Shown here: positions 1 to 11,216 of the stretch, one piece after another
Position numbering within the stretch: position 1 is the first letter of the stretch
How the letters are laid out: every line of letters begins with the position of its first letter
Source: Berberis thunbergii
Lineage: Eukaryota; Streptophyta; Magnoliopsida; Ranunculales; Berberidaceae
NCBI GenBank assembly: GCA_003290165.1
Contig: QNQO01001840.1
Span: 124,001 to 188,000, forward strand
Direction: 5' to 3'
DNA length: 64,000 nucleotides
Notes under the pieces: model-generated
What the model saw: the letters and a program-made list of their open reading frames with translations, nothing else
Database searches by the model: none
What the model was told of the DNA's origin: nothing
Translations under genes and position numbers: made by a program

Positions 1-232
1 CACTTAGATTATTAATACTCTGGTGTATTCATCTTATCTCTCAAGAGATTAGTGTCATTAAGAATAAATAAATATTCACCCTGACCATCACAGGTAGTAT
101 ACATTTCTTATCATAGAAATAAGTAAGTGTGTACACTCTATTCTTTGAGTTTCACTTAACTAGTTTTCCTTTTTGAACCTAGGCCTTGAAAAATTTTATT
201 TGGCTAGGTTAGGTTTCCGCCAGGTATACTCC

Positions 233-667
233 TCATTGGATTGGCTTTAAGTCTATTCCCCTCAATAATTTTAACACTTGCTCTTTTGGTATACCCATTG
301 TAAGTTGATCCGCAATATTCTCTTTTAACTTTACATAATCAATTGAAATGATCCCAGTTTTGAGCAGTTGTTTTATAGTGTTATGTCGCCATCTTATGTG
401 CTTAGACTTACCATTGTAAATGTTATTTTTCACTCGCGCAATGGCTGCCATGCAGTCACAGTGGATACATATAGCAGTCACAGGTTGAGGCCACAACAGA
501 ATATCTTCTAAAAATTTCTCAGCCAATCTGCTTTTTCAGCAGTCTGATCTAAGGCTATAAATTCATATTGCATTGTGGAACGTGCTATACATGTTTGTTT
601 TTGTAATTTCTATGAAACCGCTACCCCACCAAGTGTAAATACATATCCACTTGTGGATTTTGCCGTT
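233..667 (-). pseudogene. Copia RNase H remnant
   Basis: Translation in shifting frames gives the Copia RNase H signature: SGYVFTLGG near 620-660, then CIARSTM and EFIAL blocks, then KHIRWRHNTIKQLL and SIDYVKLKENIADQLT at about 280-420. The best open stretch is 233-526 (97 codons); upstream the frame is broken by stops. RNase H would remove RNA from the DNA-RNA hybrid during reverse transcription. It follows gag directly, so the rest of pol was deleted before decay. No function is expected. Confidence 0.7.
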
Positions 668-1350
668 TTACTTTTTATGAATGTTGTACTTAGGCTTAGA
701 CTTGTTTCCATCCTCAACAACATTGGCTTTGGTGTCGAACTCAGAAGTATCCATTCCTTCACTCTTGCAGTGATCTTCTTGAACCTTTAATTTGACAATC
801 AGATCCGACATTGTCATATCAATCTTCTTATGTTTGAGATGAATCTTGAAATCGTTCCAAAATGGAGATAATTTCTCAATGACAGCCCTGACTGCAAATT
901 GGTGTGGCAATTCCATTCCCTCTGCAGCAAGTCTTAAGATCATAATCTGAAATTTCTTCACTTGGTTTACACAGTCTTCGAGTCTATCATTTGGTACTTT
1001 AAAATTTTCCCAATGATAAACTTCTTTGAACCAAAATCTTCAATTTTATATTTATTCTCTAGGGAATCTCAAAGTTCTTTTGTTGTTTTGTATGATCTAT
1101 ACACATCATACAACGTATCATCGAGGCTATTTAGGATATAGTTCCTGCATAAAAACTCATTATGTTTCCATGCATCAATTGCATTAAACTGATATGTGGA
1201 AATATCATCTCCTTCAGTGACAGGAACATCTTCCTTAAAAATATGAGCAAGGTTCAGGGTTGTTAGATAGAACAACATCTTCTGTTGCCAGCATTTGAAA
1301 TCCATACCCTTGAACTTGTCTGGGTTCTCAACATGGGGCTTTGACGTCAT
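668..1350 (-). pseudogene. Copia gag remnant (UBN2/DUF4219 type)
   Basis: The start at 1350 gives MTSKPHVENPDKFKGMDF and the WQQKMLFYLTTLNLAHIF block typical of plant Copia gag. The frame stops at 1069, and another open stretch at 668-961 continues with AVRAVIEKLSPFWNDFK and MTMSDLIVKLKVQE, also gag. Gag would package the element RNA. The first part of this gag is present twice, here and at 6651-6793, on either side of the chromovirus. The frame breaks make it a pseudogene. Confidence 0.7.
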
Positions 1351-1430
1351 TAAATGATTGTTCCATAATTCTGTCTATAGAATGTTGGAGAACAATCAGA
1401 ACGATGTATAAATTTATTTGAAATAAATAA
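1288..1430. repeat. 143-bp flanking duplication, left copy
   Basis: This segment, from ccagcatttg to aaataaataa, recurs at 6651-6793 with the same length and four substitutions. It covers the start of the Copia gag and its leader. The left copy abuts the truncated 5' LTR of the chromovirus and the right copy abuts its complete 3' LTR. Confidence 0.9.
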
Positions 1431-1492
1431 CTACTCATAGGCTTACTAGTGAATTGGATAGCTAGTGCCGCACGGATTACTAGTCCGTGACA
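1431..1492 (+). repeat. 5' LTR remnant of the chromovirus
   Basis: Only the last 62 bp of the LTR remain, ending ccgtgaca. They match the end of the 3' LTR (6589-6650) base for base. The preceding 418 bp seen in the 3' LTR are missing. A 3-bp microhomology (taa) lies at the break with the flanking duplication. Confidence 0.9.
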
Positions 1493-1494
1493 GT

Positions 1495-1506
1495 TGGTAT
1501 CAGAGC
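1495..1506 (+). promoter_or_regulatory. Primer binding site, initiator tRNA-Met type
   Basis: TGGTATCAGAGC, the complement of the 3' end of plant initiator tRNA-Met, starts 2 bp after the LTR end. It would prime minus-strand synthesis, and it fixes the LTR boundary and element orientation. Confidence 0.85.
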
Positions 1507-1531
1507 CAGAGCTTGTTGAATGCAAACCAGG

Positions 1532-4500
1532 ATGCAGGAAATAAATGAGCGCCTTAGCGCTATGGAAAAATGACAGGCCAGTCGAATGCATAGACTGGAA
1601 AGCAGAATGGACCAGTTGAACACTTTGGGAGAACATATTAGTAGGTTGGATGGACTCTTTTCACTGGCAGACAGAGTGGATTCGCTGGCCGAGCACGTTG
1701 ATAACTTAGAGGGACGAACAGTCGCAATGGAAGAGTCGCCTCACCCCACAGCTCAGGTGATGAGTGACTTCCAATTACAGTTGGAGGACTTATTTGCAAG
1801 GGTTGGCTTGCTAACTAAGGCCACAGGGACGACTGATCACCCTAGGATGAAAGTACCCGAGCCAAATTCATATGCTGGGGCACGAGATGGGAAGGAGTAA
1901 GAGAACTTCTTGTTTGATCTGGAACAGTATTTTCGCGCGGTGAACCCCGAATCAGAAGAAGCCAAGGTTACCATGGCGACCATGTACTTAGCGGGTGATG
2001 CGAAACTATGGTGGAGAACCAAATATGCAGATATGGAAGAAGGTCGCATCCTTATTAGAACTTGGGCAGACCTCAAGAAGGAACTCAGAAATCAATTTTT
2101 GCCTGAGAACACTGATTTCTTAGCAATGAGGAAGCTCCACACCATCAAACAGACAGGCAATATTCGAGACTATGTCCGACAATTCTCAACTTGCTTGCTA
2201 GATATTCGAGACATGTCTGAGAAGGACAAAGTTTTCTGTTTCATGGAACAAGCGCAGCCGCTTCTATAAGCAGAATTGCAAAGGCAGAAGGTGACAGATA
2301 TTACAAGTGCTATTGCGGCAGCAGAAAGGTTTAGCGATTATATGCCCATGACTGGATCCACTTCGCTCAATCACTCCACAGCTAGAACTGGCAGTACCAA
2401 TTCAAGCTCAGGGTCGAATGCTCGCTCACCTCACCAAAACTGGGGAAACTCAAGTCAGAACCGAGGAAACTATAATTCCCGACCGTCCAACCAGAATTGG
2501 AGTTCCAACAAAAATTGGAATGCCAGCTCTAGCAACTCAAATTACAACAACAAAGGAGGGCAAAACTACTCTGGGCAGTGGCGACCATCTACCCCTGCCC
2601 CAGGCATTCTTTGCAATAGCAGGGATCACCCAACAGGCAAATGTCCATCCAAACCATCTCTACACTCATTAATGTCCTTACTTCAAGCAGAACCTTCTAA
2701 CCCGACCGCATCGAGCTCGAACCCCACCAACAGTGAGACCTCCCAAATGGGAGCTTTACGCAAGTTCAATGCTGTCAAAGGAGAAATGTATGAGCACCCA
2801 CACAAGAAGGCTTTACAATACATCGACATCACTATCAATGGGTTCCCTTCCCAAGCATTGTTGGATTCCGAAGCGACAGACAATTTTATTGCCCCAGATG
2901 AAGCTAGACGTATGGGTCTGAACTTAGAAGGAGATGTGGGTAAGTTGAAAGCTGTCAACTCTGAGTCAATCTCTATTAATGGTATGGCTAGAACTGTGCC
3001 ACTACAGGTTGGTCCATGGGAAGGAAGATCAAACTTCTTGGCCATTCCACTTGATGATTTTAAGGTGATTCTTGGCCAAGAATTCTTCCGAGGAGCTGCA
3101 GCAGGACCATTACCTTTCATGGACTCCTTGGGATTTTTCGGACCCAGACTACGCATTGTACCAACCTCAATTCGACCAACAACTCATGATAGAATATTGT
3201 CGGCGCTCCAAGTCAAGAGGGGCTTGGCCAAAGGAGAAGATACATACTTAGCTGTGGCAAAGCTAGAGATGGAAAATGATACTAGCAAAATCCCTGAGGA
3301 AGTTGCCCAAGTTATTGCTGACTTCGGCGAAGTGATGCCGAATGAATTGCCAAAGAATCTACCTCCCAGAAGGCTCATTGATCACGAAATTGAGTTAGTC
3401 CCTGGTGCCAAGCCACCCGCACGTAGTCCATATCGCATGAGCCCTCCAGAGCTGACCGAATTGAGAACACAACTAGATGGCTTGTTGGAGTCAGGATTCA
3501 TTCGGCCTTCTAAAGCACCTTATGGGGCACCTGTTCTTTTTCAGCGAAAACATGATGGCAGTCTTCGCCTTTGTGTTGATTATAGAGCCTTGAACAAAGA
3601 CACTATAAAGAACAAATACCCGCTGCCGCTCATTGCAGACTTATTCGACCAACTTGGATCCGCCAGATACTTCACAAAACTCGACTTGAGATCAGGTTAC
3701 CATCAGGTCCGCATTGCTGCTGGTGACGAACCCAAAACTGCTTGTTCTACTAGATATGGGTCATATGAGTTCCTAGTAATGCCCTTCAGCTTGATCAATG
3801 CTCCAGCTACATTTTGCACCCTTATGAATGGCCTGTTCCGTCACCTTCTGGACAAGTCTGTGGTTGTCTATCTTGACGACATTGTGGTTTATAGTGGGAC
3901 TATAGAAGAACACCTACATCATTTGCGAGAAGTGTTCCAAATCCTTAAGGATAATCATCTCTTTGTCAAGAAGGAAAAGTGCTCATTCGGCCAGACCCAG
4001 ATCAATTTCTTGGGTCATGTTATTGGCAATGGCAAGATTCGGATGGACATGGAGAAAGTCAAGGCAATCCATGATTGGAACTCTCCTAAGAACGTGTCTC
4101 AACTACGTTCTTTCCTTGGACTCGCAAACTATTATCGTCGCTTCATAAGGGACTACTCTAAGAGAGTTGTTGCCCTGACAAATTTGTTGAAACAAGACCG
4201 AACATGGGAATGGGATAGGCAGTGTGAAGCTTCATTCCAAGACTTGAAATTGGCCGTGATGAAAGATCCAGTATTGGCCTTGCCAGACATCACCAAGCCC
4301 TTTGAAGTACAAACAGATGCATCTGATTATGCCTTAGGGGGAGTTTTACTTCAAGATGGCCACCCGGTAGCATATGAGAGTCGAAAGTTGAATGATACAG
4401 AGTCTCGTTACTCAGCTCAGGAAAAGGAATTGCTAGCCATTGTACATTATTTACGGGTGTGGAGACACTACCTCTTGGGATCTCAAGTTCTTGTTAAAAC

Positions 4501-6159
4501 GGATAATGCTGCAGCAAGCCATTTCCTTACTCAGAAGATGCTAACCTCCAAGCAATCTCGATGGCAGGAAAAATTAGCAGAATTTGACTTAGTATTGGAA
4601 TACAAGCCAGTGCGCACTAACAATGTAGCTGATGCACTCAGTAGAAGGGCAGACCTTGCAGTGCTAACCCATACTGGTCCGAGTCACACCATCTTGGAGA
4701 AGATCAAAGTAGGCTTACAGACAGATCCACAAGCGAAGGCGATTACAGAATTGATCAAGCAGGGCAAAACTCGACGGTTCTGGATAAAAGATGGAGCAAT
4801 ACTCACAACTGGTAATCGCCTCTATGTTCCGAGAACTTCTGGTTTGAGGAAAGAACTTTTGATAGAATGCCATGACACCCATTGGGCGGGACATCCAGGT
4901 TGGAGACGGACACTTGCATTGCTAGAGAGGGGGCACTATTGGCCACAGATACAGGAGGATGTAATGGCCTATGTTCGAACATGTCTTATTTTCCAGCAAG
5001 ATAAGGTTGAAAGAGATCGACCAGTAGGCTTACTAGAGCCCCTGCCTGTTCCAACTCGTCCTTCGGAAAGTATTTCCATAGACTTCATTACTGGGTTACC
5101 GAAAGTGGAGGATTTCAGGAGCATCCTTGTAGTTGTTGACTGATTCTCAAAGTATGTGACCTTTGTGCCGACCGAACTAACTTGCACAGCCGAAGATACG
5201 GTGCAATTGTTCCTCAAGCATGTAGTGAAGTATTGGGGACTGCCCGAAAACATTGTTAGCGACCGTGATGCTCGATTCACAGGAATGTTCTGGAAGGAGT
5301 TGTTCAAGCTCTTGGGATCCAAACTTAATATGTCGACAAGCCAACATCCCCAATCTGACGAACAGACTGAGCGCTTTACTCTATGCTTGAAGAATACATT
5401 CGTCATTTTGTAAGCGCAAACCAGAAAAATTGGGTGGGACTACTTGATGTTGCACAATTCTGTTTCAACTTACAAAAGAGCTCAGCTACTCACTCCATCC
5501 CCTTTCAATTAGTCACTGGTCAGCAACCATTGACACCACATATAGTGCTGACCGGATACCAAGGACCCAGCCCAAGAGCTCTTGAATTTGTCAAAGCCTG
5601 GCAGAAAAACATTGAAGTTGCTCGAGCCTATCTTGAGCAAGCCTCCCGTCACATGAAGAAATGGGCCGACAAGAAACGACGAATCGATCCTTTTGAAGTC
5701 GGGGACTTGGTATTGGTGAAGCTAGATATGTTCAACAAGTATAAACGGACAGCTAGAGCACACAACAATCTGTTTCGCAAGTATGAGGGACCGGTACAGA
5801 TTATTGAGAAAGTAGGCAAAGTCTCCTATCGCGTCAAGTTACCACATTGGCTCCGTTTCACCCATCCTGTCTTCCATGCAAGTAACTTGAAGTCTTACCA
5901 TGCAGATGCCGCTAATCCCAGAAGAAATGTATCTACCCGAGCATTGCCTAAGCATCCTACTAAGCCAGATCAAGAAGTGGAAGAAATCTTAGCTGACCGC
6001 CTCATCAACAACACAGGCCCGGATAGAGAGTATTTGGTCAAGTGGCAGGATGAACCTCCTTCAGATATCAGTTGGGAGCCAGTCGAGCATCTGCTGTCAT
6101 ACCTCTCAAAGCTGGAAGAGTACTTGGAAAAGTTTGCTGCGAGGGCGTCAGCGAATTGA
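1532..6159 (+). pseudogene. Gypsy chromovirus gag-pol polyprotein, broken
   Basis: One reading frame starts at 1532. It is interrupted by stops at 1571, 1898, 2267 and 5141, then by a frameshift near 5375-5390. Domains in order: gag with YLAGDAKLWW (about 1990-2010); protease near 2857-2890, where the usual DSGA-type motif reads DSEAT; reverse transcriptase with YLDD (3869-3880); RNase H with [10 protein letters not shown] (about 4315); integrase zinc finger near 4870-5000, where the last cysteine region reads CLIFQQ; integrase core with SIDFITG and VSDRDARF; and a chromodomain at about 5977-6130 with EYLVKWQDEPPSDISWEP. In the family the chromodomain directs integration to heterochromatin. 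The stop at 5141 falls where integrases usually have tryptophan. Confidence 0.9.
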
Positions 6160-6170
6160 GTTTGGGAGAG
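6158..6170 (+). promoter_or_regulatory. Polypurine tract
   Basis: The purine-rich run gagtttgggagag ends immediately before the TGTCA that opens the 3' LTR. It would prime plus-strand DNA synthesis. It overlaps the last codons of the broken pol. Confidence 0.7.
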
Positions 6171-6650
6171 TGTCAGGGCTAGTACCATTGGTTAGGGAAA
6201 TCAAGGTTCAGAGGCCTTTCAAGACTTTCCTAATGGTCTCAAAACTCAATGTTCCCTTTTGAAAAGTGCCCAAATGCTTAGCATCTATAATATAGGGGGA
6301 AGGTTTGAGCTCTTAACTGTGAGGACGTGTTGCCTCCATTGCATAGTCGGGCCAGACTGTACCGCTAGCATTTTTATTGTTTTCTTTGCATTGCTTTTCA
6401 ACTTCAAACTTGTATTTCCATCGATCGATAGCATCGAACTAGTCTTGAGCAACGTCCTTCCGAACGTTCCTCCCCATTGTAATCTATTGAATGTGAATGA
6501 GAGCTTTTACTGACTATTGTGCATTGTTATATTGTCTATAGATTGATATTGTGCATTCTCAAGTTAATATTTGTGCCCGTCAAAGTAACTACTCATAGGC
6601 TTACTAGTGAATTGGATAGCTAGTGCCGCACGGATTACTAGTCCGTGACA
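6171..6650 (+). repeat. 3' LTR of the chromovirus (480 bp)
   Basis: Begins TGTCA and ends TGACA, a 5-bp terminal inverted repeat. It lies right after the polypurine tract and is followed directly by the right copy of the 143-bp duplication. Its last 62 bp equal the 5' LTR remnant. Confidence 0.88.
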
Positions 6651-6793
6651 CCAGCATTTGAAATCCATACCCTTGAACTTGTCTGGTTTCTCAACATGGG
6701 GTTTTGACGCCATTAAATGATTGTTCCATAATTCTGTCTATAGAATGTTGGAGAACAATCAGAACAATGTATAAATTTATTTGAAATAAATAA
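6651..6793. repeat. 143-bp flanking duplication, right copy
   Basis: Same length as 1288-1430, with four base differences (about 2.8 percent). It starts exactly after the 3' LTR. Far longer than the 4-6 bp target duplication normal for LTR elements. Confidence 0.9.
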
Positions 6794-7287
6794 TATAACA
6801 ATACAAATACTATTTACAATAAAAATTGATTACAACGAAATCAATTAAAATAAATAAATCAACTAACTTGTATTGCAGATAGAGGCTTGCGAAATCACTA
6901 TCTTGAATTGGCGGAATTGGTACGTCTTAATTTTTAGATAGAGACTAGAGGATAGGCTATGTCCTATAGATAGAATTCATCCCTACTCAGTGTTATAGTT
7001 CTTTAGGCGTCTGACTACCAGGATTCAACTATCTAATACCAACACCGTAGCATAAGGGTGTTGGTTTTGGCGAATTTACCGAATGCAATCTCTCTCAGAA
7101 GTGAAGAAGAATGAATAACTCTAGAAAAAATTAATGAGTTTGAAGAACTTGTTTTTCTCTTCAATATATAGAGAACAAAAGAGTGTATTGATCCGACACA
7201 TTCTTTCTTAATTCAAAATAAGGCTTGAAGTGCAAAAGACACATATTTTCTCTTCAATGTTGGTTATTTGCTATACAAACTCCAACA
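6651..7287 (-). mobile_element. Copia derivative, 5' part with probable LTR
   Basis: Read on the minus strand, 7287-7043 looks like a Copia LTR: it opens TGTTGGAGTTTG and contains a TATATA box near 7165-7170. It is followed by a degenerate tRNA-Met primer site (tggtattagatag, 7029-7041), a leader (7028-6794) and the start of gag in the duplicated 143 bp. The rest of the element is at 1-1430. The LTR end is not a clean CA, so this boundary is approximate. Confidence 0.5.
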
Positions 7288-7320
7288 TGGTAAACTATTG
7301 TTTCTTATCTTCAAATTTTA

Positions 7321-7406
7321 TGGTGTGTTTGGTTGGATTGAATCCTATTTCGTGTGAATTCATGAGGGGACCCATGGAATAGGATCCCACGCAACCAAAC
7401 ACACCC
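7321..7406. mobile_element. Tourist-like MITE, 86 bp
   Basis: Terminal inverted repeats tggtgtgtttggttg and caaccaaacacaccc enclose a short spacer, flanked on both sides by TTA (7318-7320 and 7407-7409). A TTA duplication and ends of this type are typical of PIF/Harbinger-derived Tourist MITEs. No coding capacity. Confidence 0.7.
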
Positions 7407-7554
7407 TTAGTTTCTTTAAATCTTGTTGTTTAGTTTCAAATCATTCAGCTAAGCTAGTTTATGTTTTTAGTATATATATTTTAGTCTTAAAAAATCGATT
7501 ATATAATGTAGAATACAATATGTCAATTGTTTATGAAAATATTTAAACATGTGT

Positions 7555-7640
7555 TTGTTGGTGTAGTGGTTGGAGGTTTATCACTTTTAGTAAAGACATG
7601 AGTTCGATACTCTTTGAGTGCATTTTTTATTTTATTAGTA
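7555..7640 (+). mobile_element. tRNA-derived SINE, decayed
   Basis: An A-box-like stretch (tgtagtggttgg, about 7562) is followed 35-40 bp later by a B-box match (gagttcgatactc, about 7600-7612) and then a T-rich tail. This is the pol III promoter layout of plant SINEs. No clear target duplication was found, so the ends are approximate. Confidence 0.45.
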
Positions 7641-7937
7641 ATTGCAAACATTAAAAAATGTTTAGTTTAATAAAAATTTATTAACATTAAATAAATGAAT
7701 TGTTTTTCACAAGTAATATTAAACCCCTAACAAAAAATATTTAAAATTAATATCTAAAATAATAACGATAGAATTCAATGAAAATATATACCATTAGCCA
7801 ACTCGTATAAAATTTTAGCCTCATATAAACTATTTTTTCTTTGAAATAGTATTATGATCATATTAGATTCGCAAATTTCAATTTTTTTTAGCTTCACCTA
7901 GAACTTATCCTAATTATTTTGTGATTCTCAATTCTAG

Positions 7938-8094
7938 ACAACCAGGCTTTATAGCCACTTTTTGGTCAGGTTTTAAGTTTTTTTACATTTCTATCCCTTC
8001 TATAGATAACGTTTGTGATTGTATTTTAAAGAGAATGGGTAAAGGTGGAAAAATGCTCTAGCCTTGCCAAAAAATGGCTTTAAAGTCTGGCTGC
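7938..8094. mobile_element. Foldback MITE-like element
   Basis: About 40 bp at the left end (ccaggctttatagccac...) pair with the right end (...atggctttaaagtctgg) as an imperfect inverted repeat, with ctag on both sides (7934-7937 and 8095-8098). The family is not assigned; the 4-bp flank may be coincidental. Confidence 0.5.
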
Positions 8095-8710
8095 CTAGAC
8101 AAACTCTTTTATGATATTAGTTATATATTCTAGTTATTATGCTTGTTTGCTCTTTGCTAAGGTTATCAATAGTGATCTTATTTTGGCTTAAAATTTTATT
8201 TTTTATAGTTGAATTTTTTTTTATTAGTTACTAGCTTCGGTAAAAAAAAATGGCTTTACCATTGATAACTACAATTATCAACTAATAAGTATTTTCCATT
8301 TCGCTCCCCCTCGACTAAAATTCTGGGTCCGCCCCTGCTCAGAAGGTGCATGTTCTTCATCATCATCACTTACATATGGCAGTTAGGACAATTTCTTATG
8401 CTTAAGTTCTAAAGTTTGGGAGAAGATCGTAACAAAGCCAATCATTGTCAATGAGGAGAAGATCGATATAGGCGATCCTTGTCAAACATAGATCAATTTA
8501 GGTTGTAAAATTGGAAATTGAGAAAAAAAAAAAAAACGTTGGGATGAGAAAACAACGTATGCGCATGAGTCATTTTTGTACGACAATAAAGTTTCCTGCT
8601 AGATTTACAATGCAATGTGAATGAAGATTTGAGAAACTTATGTATGAACATCTTTACTGTGGCTAAGAAAATATCATCGGAATACTTTTATCTGTGAAAA
8701 TTTTGATTTT
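8095..8710. other. AT-rich non-coding stretch
   Basis: No gene seen. Positions 8305-8338 hold ctaaaattctgggtccgc and cccctg, a sequence that recurs at ends of plant transposons, but no partner end was found here. 8522-8537 is a poly-A run. Confidence 0.4.
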
Positions 8711-9080
8711 CACAAAAAAAAAATTCATTCCACATGGTATCATTAGCGATGTTGATAATCTTTGAAATTTTAATTATTGCTAATTAAGAATGGCTGAACA
8801 TGAGAAACTCTTATGAAGATCCCGACTTAATTAGATTATGCTTAAGAGTTGCCACAGTTTAGATTTACAAGTAAATATATAAAGTACATTGTGCTCTATA
8901 ATATAGTGTGGATTTTTTGTATTGTGGCACAAAATTTTCATTCCATAAGGCATCATTAGCGATGTTGATAATCTTTGAAATTTTAATTTCTAAGAATGGC
9001 TGAACATGGGAAACTTTTATGTGGATCCCAGTTTAATTAGATTACGCTTATAAGTTGTCATAGTGTAGATTTACTGATAA
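8711..9080. repeat. Diverged direct duplication, two copies
   Basis: About 150 bp at 8711-8870 recurs at 8931-9080. Shared blocks include tcattagcgatgttgataat, aagaatggctgaacatg and ttaattagattacgctta with small differences. No coding content is recognised. The copies are separated by 60 bp of AT-rich DNA. Confidence 0.7.
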
Positions 9081-9600
9081 AACATAAACTTGTATAGGAA
9101 CTTTGCTGGATTCTGTAAAATGATTTTCATACTTGTTTGCCCTTTCTTTTTCTGTCATATTAGAGACCAGATGAAAACTTTCACCGGAATGGTGAGACTT
9201 TGTAGCTAAGCATGAGTAGCATTTTGCTCTCTGAGATCAACGATCTGGTAATACTTGCATACAAGATTCCAGTCTCCACTCAGAAGTTTGAGTTTAATAA
9301 TATTAGATAGGATTGTCGATGAGTTGATCGCCGATAGGAACAGATATGGATTAGTTGAGTAACTATCATGTAATTCGTAAGAACCACTCCATCCTGCCCA
9401 GTTATGCTCCAAATAATCACAAAACTTGGTTCCACTTCATATAACTCGGCATTTTGCTCCAAAAAATGTTTGAAAGAGAATGGGTGAAGCCATAAAAGGA
9501 TTCTCAAGAGAGACTGCCACCCTCATACCATTCCCACCTGGTCAGTGAGATAAAACAAAACAAGCATAACAAAATATCATATATACTGTATCAAAGAGCT
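9081..9600. other. Unidentified stretch with minus-strand coding-like pieces
   Basis: Two overlapping minus-strand open stretches (9206-9412 and 9280-9507) give peptides such as YLEHNWAGWSGSYELHDSY. The sequence looks like a decayed coding fragment that switches frame once. I do not recognise the family; it may be a gene or transposon relic. Confidence 0.25.
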
Positions 9601-9639
9601 GAAATCAAAATGGCCATTGTAAGAGGGGTTTGACTATTG

Positions 9640-9770
9640 ATAACCTTTTCTTTAAAACTTGACCTAGGGAAATCTAGTGAAGACAACCATGGAGATGCTT
9701 GGGTTTGAATGCTGGAGTTTTGATAATACCAACCTCCACAGGCGTTACCAGCTGAGCTATCACCCGTGGG
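9640..9770 (-). mobile_element. tRNA-derived SINE
   Basis: On the minus strand the element starts near 9770 with cccacgggtgatagctcagc. TAGCTCAGCTGG is a very good A box, and cattcaaaccc about 45 bp further on fits a B box. The layout is that of a tRNA-derived SINE head. The 3' end is not defined; it probably lies near 9640. It is not an intact tRNA because the cloverleaf arms do not pair. Confidence 0.6.
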
Positions 9771-9849
9771 TTTTTCTATTTCAGATTGTGTTGTCAGGAG
9801 ATTTAATGAATCAATCATTAACAGCCATGGATAGGGGAGAAAAGTAAGG

Positions 9850-10299
9850 CATTATCCACCCTAAAAAAACATGAAATATTATCTATACCAAAGTTAATAT
9901 TATTTGTAAAAAATAAAAAATTCATTTAATTACTGGACGGAGAATAAATTGTCAACGTGGCCTTGAAACCCAAACTCAAAGCTAGACAAACTTGGGACCG
10001 AAACTCAAAGTTGGTATAAATTATGGAACCTAAATGCAACTTAACCCAAACAATATCTATACACTTTGTCTTTTCTAGTATTGTATGACTTGTGCAAAAT
10101 ATGTTTTTTTGTGGGATGCTTCTCAAACTTAAGATTTGAACGAGGCTTTAATATTGGTGATTGTAAGCCTTGATTATCAGATTCATAAAGGATTGTGGTG
10201 CACTTCAAGGAGGTAGGCAAGATATTGGTTGAACCACTTTATATTTTGTGCTCTTTCAATTTTTTGTTTGTTTCAATTGGTTGAATTGTTTTGCTTCTT
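9850..10299. other. Non-coding stretch
   Basis: No gene, repeat or site seen beyond general AT-richness. A short minus-strand open stretch at 9926-10126 has no recognisable features. Confidence 0.4.
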
Positions 10300-10450
10300 T
10301 TTTTGGTTAATCGCAATTTCCCCCTATAATATATAGCATATTCAGCTTTGCCCCAATTAACATTCATATTGCACTTTCCACTTAAGACTAACAGTCAACA
10401 CGCCTTGAATGTCAAAGCATGTGCTAACTTTAAAAATGTCATATTTTACT
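10300..10450 (-). repeat. Unoccupied paralogue of the CACTA insertion site
   Basis: On the minus strand this segment matches the DNA flanking the CACTA element: 10321-10450 matches 14215-14333, and 10300-10320 matches the start of the right flank from 22899. Across the junction it reads gggggaaattgcgattaacc, where the filled site reads ggggg-aa, the 8.56-kb element, then gaaagtgcaattaacc. It therefore represents the site before insertion in another copy of the same repeat. Confidence 0.8.
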
Positions 10451-10838
10451 GCCCAAAATACCTTTAATGATCTGAAGGTTGTGATTTAAAGTTAATGCAA
10501 TTAAAATCAAGGACTGAGATTCAAACTTCCACTAAGACGTTGGGATAATCTGTCAAGTCCTCCTTCACCACCACCGTCTCTACTTCACCACCACAGTCTC
10601 CACTTCACCACCAATAACTCTCACATATGCTTCTACTACTACATCTACATGTTATTTCACTGTACATTAAATATTCAAGCATCAATAAGTGAAAAAGCTT
10701 GCCAAGTGTTGATGGCAAGCTTGAGTTGCAGCTCATCTTCATCATCGATTTGGTCAGTTCTGTTGCAGGGGGCAAAATTACATTCAAATTTATTTTAAGG
10801 GGTTAAGTTCCTTCCAGTAATATATTTTAAGGGTTAAG
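10451..10838. other. Non-coding stretch with a short tandem repeat
   Basis: Positions 10558-10612 hold three imperfect copies of a unit of about 20 bp, cttcaccaccacmgtctcya. Nothing else recognised before the TRIM. Confidence 0.5.
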
Positions 10839-11100
10839 TGTGAGACCCTTGTGTGGGCGGACCTGAGGGGGAGGGTGAGGGTGAGGATTGGAGCCCAATA
10901 GGCCCAACAGGCCCGTGGATCTCAAGAGGGGTTGGGCTAGCTACCAAGGGGGATCATAGTCCCACATCGCCTGGGTGCCGGATGGTTATGTGCTATATAT
11001 GTGCGAGGTTGGATCCCCATAGTAAGAGGCATTTTAAAGCCGAGCGGGCCGGTTGGGCCCAAAGCGGACAATATCTTACTGTGCGGATCGGGTCGTTACA
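10839..11100 (+). repeat. TRIM 5' LTR
   Basis: 262 bp, TG...CA ended, 97.7 percent identical to the 3' LTR. It is unusually GC-rich compared with the surrounding DNA. Confidence 0.95.
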
Positions 11101-11103
11101 GAA

Positions 11104-11115
11104 TGGTATCAGAGC
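11104..11115 (+). promoter_or_regulatory. TRIM primer binding site
   Basis: TGGTATCAGAGC, complementary to initiator tRNA-Met, 3 bp after the 5' LTR. The same primer type is used by the chromovirus at 1495. Confidence 0.9.
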
Positions 11116-11216
11116 CTGACCCAGCCGGAAGTGTGTCACGTGGAGGTGGGCCCTCGGGCAACGTGGACGTTGTGCCTGTGTGGTCAACGAGGACGTTGGG
11201 CCTTAAGGGGGTGGAC

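Larger units (their letters stand above)
1..1430 (-). mobile_element. Copia retrotransposon deletion derivative, 3' part
   Basis: This is the downstream part of a Ty1/Copia element read on the minus strand. Gag lies at 668-1350 and is followed almost at once by the end of RNase H at 233-667. Protease, integrase and reverse transcriptase are absent, so this is an internally deleted, non-autonomous copy. Positions 1-232 should hold the region after RNase H and possibly part of the 3' LTR, but I could not match it to the LTR-like sequence at 7043-7287. The 5' part of the same copy continues at 6651-7287, beyond the inserted chromovirus. Confidence 0.7.
1431..6650 (+). mobile_element. Ty3/Gypsy chromovirus with truncated 5' LTR
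   Basis: Order of parts: 62 bp of 5' LTR (1431-1492), primer binding site (1495-1506), gag-pol (1532-6159), polypurine tract, and a full 480-bp 3' LTR (6171-6650). The 62 bp of 5' LTR are identical to 6589-6650. The C-terminal chromodomain assigns it to the chromoviruses; the lineage (Galadriel or Tekay type) is not settled. It sits in plus orientation within a minus-strand Copia copy. Four in-frame stops and one frameshift make it dead unless supplied in trans. Confidence 0.9.

Noticed and set aside
8305..8338. Transposon end (ctgggtccgcccctg)
   Set aside because: It resembles known plant transposon ends, but no inverted partner or duplication was found nearby.
9716..9770. tRNA gene on the minus strand
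   Set aside because: A and B boxes are present but the acceptor and anticodon arms do not form; a SINE explains it better.
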